Assembly: GCF_903643065.1 (NCBI RefSeq)
Contig: NZ_CAHJWX010000023.1
Location: forward strand, 1 to 11,276
Source of the DNA: Sphingomonas bacterium
Lineage (GTDB): Bacteria; Pseudomonadota; Alphaproteobacteria; Sphingomonadales; Sphingomonadaceae
Direction of reading: 5' to 3'
DNA: 11,276 bases
The first letter of the stretch is position 1. Every line of letters begins with the position of its first letter. Below are positions 5,890 to 11,276 of this stretch, piece after piece. Below the pieces are notes generated by a model. The model was given only the letters and a program-made list of their open reading frames with translations. It was not told the DNA's origin and ran no database searches. A program made the position numbers and the translations under genes.

Positions 5890-7374
5890 ATGGCTTCCGA
5901 AGCTCTTCAGGCTGGTGCGCAACCGCAGGCCGATTTCCAGTATGACGATTTCTCCGCGCTGCTCCAGAAGGAGTTCAAGCCGCAGGACGACAAGAAGGCG
6001 GATCGCATCAGCCAGGCCGTGCAGACGCTGGCGCAGCAGGCGCTCGCCGACGCGGCGGTGATCGGCGACGACGTGTTCACCACGGTGGATGCGATGCGTG
6101 CCGCGATCGACCGCAAGATGTCCGAACAGATCGACGCGATCATCCATCACGCCGACTTCCAGAAGCTGGAAGGCGCGTGGCGGGGATTGAACTACCTCGT
6201 CATGAATACGTCGACGGGGAAGGACATGAAGATACGTGTGATGAACATGTCCAAGGACGAGTGCCGGAAGATGTTTCGGCAGTACCGGGACGCGGCGTGG
6301 GACCAGAGCCCGCTGTTCAAGAAGGTGTACGAGTCGGAGTTCGGCCAGCTGGGCGGGCAACCCTATGGCGCGTTCACCTGCGATTATTCGTTCGATCACT
6401 CCGCGCCGGACCTGGAGGTGATGCGCGGGCTCGCCAAGATCGGCGCGGCGGCGCATGCCCCGTTCATCGCCGGCGCGGCGCCCGGGCTGTTCGGCATGGA
6501 AAGCTGGCAGGAACTCGCCAACCCGCGCGATCTGGGCAAGCTGTTCGATGCCACCGACTATGCGGCCTGGCGCACGTTCCGCGAGTCGGATGACGCGCGC
6601 TATCTGGCGCTGACGATGCCGCGCTTCCTCGGCCGTCCGCTCTACGGCGCCAAGACCGAGCCGGTCGAGGCATTCGACTATGAGGAGAATGTCGGCGGCG
6701 ATCACGAGAAGCACGTCTGGATCAACGCCGCCTATGCGATGGCCGGCCGGATCACGGAGGCGTTCACGACCTGGGGCTGGTGCACGCGCATTCGCGGCGT
6801 CGAGTCGGGCGGGACGGTCGAGGGGCTGCCGACCGCGACCTTCCCGACCGACGACGGCGGCGTCGACATGAAATGCCCGACCGAGATCGCGATCTCCGAC
6901 CGGCGCGAGGCGGAACTGTCCGCCGCCGGCCTACTCGCGCTGGTCCATCGCAAGAACACCGACCAGGCGACGTTCATCGGCGGCCAGACGCTCTACAAGC
7001 CGAAGGTCTTCGACAATGCGGACGCGACTGCGAACCAGAACCTGTCGGCGCGACTGCCCTATATCTTCGCCTCGTGCCGGTTCGCGCACTATCTCAAGTG
7101 CATGGTGCGCGACTGGGTGGGTGGAAGTCGTGAAGCCTCGCAGCTTCAGCGCGATCTGAGCGACTGGGTGATGCAGTACGTCGATGGTTCGCCGCAAACG
7201 TCGAGCGAATTCACCAAGGCCAAGCTACCGCTGAAAGGGGCACAGGTGGAGATCATCCCGGACCCGGAGAACCCGGGTTACTATAAGGGGAAGTTCATGT
7301 TCGTTCCACATTACCAGATGGAAGGCATGGACATCGCGATGAGCATGGTTTCCCGCCTGCCCAAGGCCGCCTGA
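5890..7374 (+). CDS. tssC: T6SS contractile sheath large subunit TssC (VipB)
   Basis: The large sheath subunit forms heterodimers with TssB and wraps the Hcp tube. Seen, 494 residues, the usual size: family motifs IDAIIHHADFQKLEGAWRGL at 81-100, YSFDHSAPDLEVMRGLAKIG at 166-185, AAAHAPFIAGAAPGLFGM at 186-203, DARYLALTMPRFLGRPLYG, GRITEAFTTWGWCTRIRG, DMKCPTEIAISDRREAELS, and a C-terminal handshake-strand region ending FVPHYQMEGMDIAMSMVSRL. It is complete and unbroken. Start: tandem ATGs at 5887 and 5890; GGGAG at 5878-5882 lies 7 bases before 5890 and 4 before 5887, so 5890 is preferred (a one-residue difference). The 83-base gap from tssB holds overlapping small palindromes (GGGCGGTCGCCC 5814-5825, CCTCGCACGAGG 5824-5835) without a T-run. 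Confidence 0.98.
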   Translation: MASEALQAGAQPQADFQYDDFSALLQKEFKPQDDKKADRISQAVQTLAQQALADAAVIGDDVFTTVDAMRAAIDRKMSEQIDAIIHHADFQKLEGAWRGLNYLVMNTSTGKDMKIRVMNMSKDECRKMFRQYRDAAWDQSPLFKKVYESEFGQLGGQPYGAFTCDYSFDHSAPDLEVMRGLAKIGAAAHAPFIAGAAPGLFGMESWQELANPRDLGKLFDATDYAAWRTFRESDDARYLALTMPRFLGRPLYGAKTEPVEAFDYEENVGGDHEKHVWINAAYAMAGRITEAFTTWGWCTRIRGVESGGTVEGLPTATFPTDDGGVDMKCPTEIAISDRREAELSAAGLLALVHRKNTDQATFIGGQTLYKPKVFDNADATANQNLSARLPYIFASCRFAHYLKCMVRDWVGGSREASQLQRDLSDWVMQYVDGSPQTSSEFTKAKLPLKGAQVEIIPDPENPGYYKGKFMFVPHYQMEGMDIAMSMVSRLPKAA

Positions 7375-7395
7375 CCATTCGGGCATGCAGCATCG

Positions 7396-7421
7396 GACCG
7401 CCGGCGATCGACGTCGCGGTC
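7396..7421 (+). other. Inverted repeat just upstream of the hcp ribosome site
   Basis: GACCGC (7396-7401) and GCGGTC (7416-7421) enclose a 14-base loop. TTCT and the AGGAGG ribosome site at 7426-7431 follow directly. It is too weak and too T-poor to be a clear terminator. It could protect the 5' end of a processed hcp message. It may also be chance. Confidence 0.3.
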
Positions 7422-7425
7422 TTCT

Positions 7426-7431
7426 AGGAGG
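7426..7431 (+). promoter_or_regulatory. Consensus ribosome binding site of hcp
   Basis: A full AGGAGG lies eight bases before ATG 7440. It is the only perfect anti-16S match among the starts in this window. This fits the very high copy number of Hcp relative to the other T6SS parts. Confidence 0.8.
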
Positions 7432-7439
7432 ACTTTGAC

Positions 7440-7925
7440 ATGGCCGTTGATTGGTTTCTTGAGATCGCCGAAATTCCCGGCGAGTCGACCGCGGAGCACA
7501 TGAAGGGCAAGATCGACGTGTCGTCGATGTCACTCGGCGGCTCGATGCCGACCACCGCTGGCCGCACCGGCTCGGGCCTGTCGGTCGGCAAGGCCGATTT
7601 CCATGACATTCATTTCAGCAAGTATTTCGACAAGGCGACGCCGAAATTGCTGAACGCGATGGGCGCCGGCACCCATTTTGGCAAGGCGATCTTCCATGGC
7701 TTCAAGCACGGCGACAAGCCCATGGAGTTCATCACGATCACCCTCACGGACGTGGTGGTGAGCAGCTACCAGGTCAGCGGGTCCAGCGGCTCCGAGGGCC
7801 AGGACTCGTGTTCGGTCACCTACTCGGTGATCAACATGGACTATGTGGAGCAGAGCGAGAAGGGCGGCTCCGCCGGCAAGTCCACCTTCGGCTTCGACGT
7901 CCGGGCCGGCAAGAAGCTCGGCTGA
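7440..7925 (+). CDS. hcp: T6SS inner tube protein Hcp (TssD), Hcp1-like
   Basis: Hcp forms hexameric rings that stack into the inner tube, is secreted on firing, and can carry small effectors in its lumen. Seen, 161 residues: it starts MAVDWFLEIAEIPGES and continues with GKIDVSSMSLGGS at 23-35, ADFHDIHFSKYFDKATPKLL at 52-71, FITITLTDVVVSSYQVSGS at 97-115 and SVTYSVINMDYVEQ at 125-138. These match the Hcp1 pattern in order and spacing, and the length is normal. There is no C-terminal toxin extension, so this is structural Hcp. It has no signal peptide, as expected for a T6SS-exported protein. It lies 65 bases after tssC and 23 bases before tagJ, with a consensus ribosome site. Confidence 0.98.
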   Translation: MAVDWFLEIAEIPGESTAEHMKGKIDVSSMSLGGSMPTTAGRTGSGLSVGKADFHDIHFSKYFDKATPKLLNAMGAGTHFGKAIFHGFKHGDKPMEFITITLTDVVVSSYQVSGSSGSEGQDSCSVTYSVINMDYVEQSEKGGSAGKSTFGFDVRAGKKLG

Positions 7926-7948
7926 GCGGGCGGCGGCGGGAGGTTGTC

Positions 7949-8740
7949 ATGGCACCCAACGATGCCGACCAGCTGCTGTGGGCAGGCGATCTCGACGGCG
8001 CGCGACGCGCGCTCGTCGAGGTCGTCCGATCCCGGCCCGCCGACGAACAGGCGCGGATGTTCCTGTTCCAGCTGCTCGCGGTCGCGGGCGAGTGGGACAA
8101 GGCGAAGGCGCAGCTGCAATTGCTCGCCCAGCTGTCGCCGGAAGCGCAGATGCTGAGCATGGCCTATGGCCAGGCGGTCGACGCCGAGCGCGAGCGCGCG
8201 GCCGTCTGGGCGGGCGCTACGCGCCTGCACCTGCTTCAGGACAGCGACTGGGCGATCGGGCTGGTCGACGCGGTCGAACATTACGGGCAGGGCCGGGCCG
8301 AGCAGGGCGACGCCGCGCGCGACGCGGCGTTCGAGGCCGCGCCCGACACGCCGGGGACGCTGGACGGCGTCTCATTCGACTGGATCGCCGACGCCGATGG
8401 CCGGTTCGGCCCCTCGTTCGAGGCGATCATCGGCGGGCGCTATGGCTTGGTGCCGTTCGACACGGTTGCAAGACTGAAGAGTGACGGGCCGCGCGACCTG
8501 CGCGATACCGTCTGGTATCCGGCCCAGATCTTCCTCAAATCCGGCCAGTCGGTGGCGGCGCTGCTCCCCAGCCGCTATCCCGGCAGCGAGGCGGCCGCCG
8601 AGGTGGACGAGCGGCTCGGCCGTGTCACCGGCTGGCGCGAGACCGACGCGGGCGAGGTCGGCAGCGGGCAGCACCTGTGGACGCTGTCGACGGGCGAGGA
8701 CCGCGACCTGCTGTCCACCCGCCTGCTCGCGTTCGATTGA
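7949..8740 (+). CDS. tagJ: T6SS accessory protein TagJ (ImpE family)
   Basis: TagJ is a cytoplasmic accessory protein that binds the N-terminal helix of TssB and the ClpV ATPase, helping contracted sheath to be recycled in one class of T6SS. Seen, 263 residues: a TPR-like helical N-terminus (LLWAGDLDGARRALVEVVRS at 9-28; FLFQLLAVAGEWDKAKAQL at 38-56), then the ImpE signature with FDWIADADGRFGPSFEAI at 143-160, GGRYGLVPF at 162-170, PRDLRDTVWYPAQI at 181-194, LLPSRYPGSE at 205-214 and LGRVTGWRE at 223-231. The start at ATG 7949 has GGGAGG five bases upstream. It lies between hcp and tssE, exactly as in the P. aeruginosa H1 cluster. Its presence predicts a TagJ-dependent ClpV encoded beyond the right edge. 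Confidence 0.95.
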   Translation: MAPNDADQLLWAGDLDGARRALVEVVRSRPADEQARMFLFQLLAVAGEWDKAKAQLQLLAQLSPEAQMLSMAYGQAVDAERERAAVWAGATRLHLLQDSDWAIGLVDAVEHYGQGRAEQGDAARDAAFEAAPDTPGTLDGVSFDWIADADGRFGPSFEAIIGGRYGLVPFDTVARLKSDGPRDLRDTVWYPAQIFLKSGQSVAALLPSRYPGSEAAAEVDERLGRVTGWRETDAGEVGSGQHLWTLSTGEDRDLLSTRLLAFD

Positions 8741-8742
8741 GC

Positions 8743-9279
8743 GTGGCCGCCGTCAAGCAACGGCTCACGCCGACGCTGTTCGACAAGCTGGTCGCCGATG
8801 TCGACATGGCGGGGCTGCGCGCGGACGACTCCAACACGCCGGTGATCGCGCGGGAGAATTTCCGCTTCTACACCGTGCCGCAGCTCGAACGCTTCAACGA
8901 AGTGGCATTGCGCGCCACCGTGCGGCGCGAGCTGGCCTGGCTGCTCAACACCACCAATTTCGGCGCGACGCACGACCTGGAACGGTATCCGCGCATCCAG
9001 ACGTCCGTGCTGAACTACGGTCTGCCCGATCTAGCCGGCAAGACGCTCGGCCGGCGCTCGGTGCTCCAGCGCGCCAAGGAGATCCGCACGGCCGTCCGCG
9101 ATTTCGAGCCCCGCATCGAGGCGAGTTCGCTGACCGTCGACACGGTGGAGCATGAGGAGCACCGCCACCAGGTGACCTTCGTCATCTCCGGCGACATCAC
9201 CGCCGCCGCGCAGGCGATGCCCGTCAAGTTCCACACCCATGTCGATCCGGACACGGCGTCGGTCGACGTCGAGGAATAG
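8743..9279 (+). CDS. tssE: T6SS baseplate protein TssE (gp25-like)
   Basis: TssE is a baseplate wedge component related to phage T4 gp25, from which sheath assembly starts. Seen, 178 residues: LTPTLFDKLVAD near the N-terminus, ALRATVRRELAWLLNTTNF at 55-73 (the gp25 core helix with the conserved RREL.WLLNT pattern), YPRIQTSVLNYGLPDLAGK at 82-100, and RAKEIRTAVRDFEPRIEASS at 110-129, then a beta-strand-rich end. Start: GTG 8743 lies two bases after the tagJ stop. A TTG at 8737 that overlaps that stop is the other option, adding two residues. Neither has a clear ribosome site, so translation is probably coupled to tagJ. Confidence 0.95.
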   Translation: MAAVKQRLTPTLFDKLVADVDMAGLRADDSNTPVIARENFRFYTVPQLERFNEVALRATVRRELAWLLNTTNFGATHDLERYPRIQTSVLNYGLPDLAGKTLGRRSVLQRAKEIRTAVRDFEPRIEASSLTVDTVEHEEHRHQVTFVISGDITAAAQAMPVKFHTHVDPDTASVDVEE

Positions 9280-9291
9280 CCCGCCGTCGCC

Positions 9292-11154
9292 ATGGATCCC
9301 CGGCTGCTCCGTTTCTACAACGACGAACTGGGCTATCTGCGCGAGGCGGCGCGGGAGTTCGGCGAGGAGCACGAGACGGTCGCCGGCCGGCTCGGGCTCA
9401 AGACGCCGACCGATGTCGATCCGTATGTCGAGCGGCTGCTGGAGGGGGTCGCGTTCCTCGGCGCGCGCGTCCAGCTCAAGCTCGCCGATCAATATCCCGA
9501 GTTCACGCAGCATCTGCTGCACGCGATCCAGCCGCATTACCTGGCGCCGATGCCGTCGATCTGCGTCGCCGGCTTCGAGCCCAAGGAGGGCGATCCGGTC
9601 CTGATCAAGGGGCACAAGGTGCCGCGCGGCACCGAACTGACCGCTACCGCGAGCGATCAGGGCAACGCCGCCGTGCCGTTTCGCACCGGCCATGACGTGA
9701 CGCTGTGGCCGCTCCGGATCAGCGAGGTGGAATATCTGGCGAGCCGGGCCGCCGTGGCACCGTTCGCGGCGGCGGCGAACGTGCGCGCGGAGGCGGGGCT
9801 GCGGCTGCGGTTCGAGGCGGTGGGCGGCGCGGACCTGCCCAAGCTGCTGCCGCGATCGCTGCCGATCTACCTGGCCGGTTCCGAAGCGATCCCGGGCGAA
9901 CTGTACCGGCAGCTGATCGGCGAGACGCTGGCGGTGGTGGCGCGGTCGAGCGACGCGCCCGCCAATGGCGACTGGGTGCACCTGCCTCGACCCGAGCAGG
10001 TCGGCTTCGAGGACGATCAGGCGTTGCTGCCCGCCGACCAGCGCTCGTTTCGCGGCTATCGGCTGCTCGCCGAATATTTCGCCTGCCCCGAACGCTTCCT
10101 GTTCGTCGACCTCAAGGACCTCGCCACCGGCTTCGCGCGGTCGCCGAGCGCGTGCGACGTGGTGCTGCTGTTCTCGCGTTCGTCCACCATCCTGACCGGC
10201 GCGGTGGAGCCCGCCAACTTTCGGCTCTATGCGACCCCGGCGATCAACCTGTTCGAGAAGCAGCTCGGGCGCGTCCAGATCACGCCCTACGAACATGAAT
10301 ATCATGTCGTGCCGGACCGGACCAAGCCACTCGATTTCGAGGTGTTCCGGTTGCTGGAGGTCAAGGCCCATGACCGCGAGAACATCGCCGCGCGCGACGT
10401 GGCGCCGCTCTACGCATTCGGCGCGCTACTTTATGATTGGCAGGAGGCGCTGTTCTACACGACGCAGTTGCGCCCGCGCCGGCTATCGACGCGCGAGCAG
10501 CGCCTGCGGCGGCGGACCGAATATGTCGGCACGGAGACCTGGATCAGCCTGACCTCGCCGGGCGACGCGCGGCGGCTGGACGACATCCAGGAATTGGGGC
10601 TGCGCGCGCTGGTCACCAACCGCGAGCTGCCTGAGCTGTTGCAGTTCCGCGGCGACTCGCATTTCACCATCTCCGGCATTCCCGCGCGCGGCGTCTCCGT
10701 GCTCCGCGCGCCGACGCGTCCGCGTCCGCCGCTGGGGCTGGGCGACGCGGCGTGGCGGGTGATCGGCCACCTCACCCCCAATTACGCGACGCTGGCGCCG
10801 GAGGATGGCGACGATCCGGCGGTGCTGCGCGATCACCTGGCGCTGTACGGCCAGCAGGACGACGCGGCGCTGCGCAAGCAAATCGACGGCGTGCTATCGA
10901 TCACCTCGCGCAAGGTCGCGCGGCGCGTGCCGGGCTTCGATCGCATGGCGATCGCGCGCGGTCATCGCATCACGATCAGGCTGGACGACGCGGCGTTCGA
11001 GCGGAGCCGCCTGTTCCTGTTCGCCGCCGTACTGGAGCGGTTCCTGGCCGAGTTCGCCAGCATCAACTCGTTCACCGAGAGCTGCTTCACCAGCCCGCAG
11101 GAAGGGGAGTTCGCGCGATGGCCGCCGCGCATCGGCCGGCGGCCGACGATCTGA
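9292..11154 (+). CDS. tssF: T6SS baseplate protein TssF (VasA/ImpG)
   Basis: TssF is a baseplate wedge subunit that forms a TssF2-TssG complex with TssE and TssK, linking sheath, spike and membrane complex. Seen, 620 residues, typical length: N-terminal signature RFYNDELGYLREAAREFGEE, then DPYVERLLEGVAFLGARVQL and KLADQYPEFTQHLLHAIQPH with the following YLAPMPS; a central part with FSRSSTILTGAVEPANFRLY, NLFEK and EYHVVPD; a late block LGLGDAAWRVIGHLTPNY; and the canonical end INSFTESCFTSPQEGEFARW with PPRIGRRPTI. It is complete and unbroken. The start at ATG 9292, 12 bases after tssE, lacks a visible ribosome site, so coupling to tssE is likely. Its last 37 bases overlap the next gene. Confidence 0.97.
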   Translation: MDPRLLRFYNDELGYLREAAREFGEEHETVAGRLGLKTPTDVDPYVERLLEGVAFLGARVQLKLADQYPEFTQHLLHAIQPHYLAPMPSICVAGFEPKEGDPVLIKGHKVPRGTELTATASDQGNAAVPFRTGHDVTLWPLRISEVEYLASRAAVAPFAAAANVRAEAGLRLRFEAVGGADLPKLLPRSLPIYLAGSEAIPGELYRQLIGETLAVVARSSDAPANGDWVHLPRPEQVGFEDDQALLPADQRSFRGYRLLAEYFACPERFLFVDLKDLATGFARSPSACDVVLLFSRSSTILTGAVEPANFRLYATPAINLFEKQLGRVQITPYEHEYHVVPDRTKPLDFEVFRLLEVKAHDRENIAARDVAPLYAFGALLYDWQEALFYTTQLRPRRLSTREQRLRRRTEYVGTETWISLTSPGDARRLDDIQELGLRALVTNRELPELLQFRGDSHFTISGIPARGVSVLRAPTRPRPPLGLGDAAWRVIGHLTPNYATLAPEDGDDPAVLRDHLALYGQQDDAALRKQIDGVLSITSRKVARRVPGFDRMAIARGHRITIRLDDAAFERSRLFLFAAVLERFLAEFASINSFTESCFTSPQEGEFARWPPRIGRRPTI

Positions 11155-11276
11155 TGCGCCCGCCGGCCGACGATTTGATGCGCCCGGCGGCCGACGATCC
11201 GATGCGCCCGGTGGCGGAGGGTCCGATGCGCTTGGCGGACGAAGACCCGACGCCGCCGCCAGCCGACCATGTCGGG
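11118..11276 (+). CDS. tssG: Start of the tssG-position gene, with repeat-encoded N-terminus, cut by window edge
   Basis: The identity rests on position directly after tssF; the 53 codons seen hold none of the conserved TssG motifs, which lie further in. TssG partners TssF in the baseplate wedge. Seen: ATG 11118 has a good ribosome site (AGGGGAG 11103-11109, gap of 8) and reads in a different frame from tssF, overlapping it by 37 bases. The first residues are MAAAHRPAADDLM, followed by near-repeats RPPADDLM, RPAADDPM, RPVAEGPM and RLADEDPT, then PPPADHVG. A second candidate start, ATG 11154, overlaps the tssF stop as TGATG but has no clear ribosome site. Later in-frame ATGs sit at 11178, 11202 and 11226. 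The segment is acidic and proline-rich, probably disordered, and unlike the short leader I recall for this family. Confidence 0.75.
   Translation, partial: MAAAHRPAADDLMRPPADDLMRPAADDPMRPVAEGPMRLADEDPTPPPADHVG
11133..11252 (+). repeat. 24-base tandem repeat (five units) at the 5' end of the tssG-position gene
   Basis: The units begin at 11133, 11157, 11181, 11205 and 11229 and are in frame with the gene, each giving an eight-residue unit of type RPAADDLM. Units 1-3 are nearly identical (a shared gccgacgat core, then a degenerate codon, then atg). Unit 4 is diverged, and unit 5 is strongly diverged with acg in place of atg. The gradient of divergence looks like slipped-strand or unequal-exchange expansion from the 5' side. 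The first unit and the very start of the second overlap the end of tssF. Confidence 0.92.

Noticed and set aside
5350..6714. 454-codon open frame on the minus strand
   Set aside because: It is antisense to tssB and tssC, both complete and well conserved; it is a composition artefact.
9031..10371. 446-codon open frame on the minus strand
   Set aside because: It is antisense to tssE and tssF, with no recognisable domain.
11133..11252. Repeat array as a possible CRISPR
   Set aside because: The units are contiguous with no spacers, a multiple of three in length, and in frame with a coding sequence.
1..11276. Insertion sequence, phage or integration-site remnants
   Set aside because: I found no transposase, integrase, tRNA or terminal inverted repeats; all long frames belong to T6SS genes with similar base composition.

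Overview
This window is the core of a type VI secretion system (T6SS) locus from a GC-rich proteobacterium. The base composition (about two thirds G+C by eye, not computed), the GC-rich third codon positions and the protein style suggest an alphaproteobacterium of the Sphingomonas type. That placement is inference; no rRNA or housekeeping gene is present to confirm it.

There are two divergent transcription units. Leftward from about 3177: vgrG (tssI, spike), a DUF6931-type protein, and an FHA-domain protein (Fha/TagH type) that runs off the left edge. Rightward from about 3368: an exported OmpA-like peptidoglycan-binding protein with an internal repeat, then tssA, tssB, tssC, hcp (tssD), tagJ (impE), tssE, tssF, and the first 53 codons of a gene that is tssG by position. 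The order tssA-B-C-hcp-tagJ-E-F-G is that of the Pseudomonas aeruginosa H1-T6SS as I recall it. By that precedent clpV/tssH should follow on the right. The membrane complex (tssJ/K/L/M) and any kinase/phosphatase genes should also lie outside the window.

How the parts fit: TssB/TssC form the contractile sheath around the Hcp tube. VgrG is the spike. TssE, TssF and TssG belong to the baseplate. TssA caps and primes sheath-tube assembly. TagJ links TssB to the ClpV disassembly ATPase. The OmpA-like protein probably anchors the machine to peptidoglycan. The FHA protein is the usual phosphothreonine reader of T6SS post-translational control. No dedicated effector, immunity protein or PAAR protein is visible, and VgrG ends without a toxin extension.

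Genes are tightly packed; the longest gap is the 190-base divergent region. I saw no RNA gene, insertion sequence, CRISPR array or convincing intrinsic terminator. The least ordinary features are: (1) a 24-base tandem repeat at the start of the tssG-position gene, with an in-frame ATG in successive units, overlapping the tssF stop; (2) three APxTKGFHLA repeats in the OmpA-like protein; (3) the DUF6931 gene joined to the FHA gene by an ATGA overlap, inside the vgrG unit.
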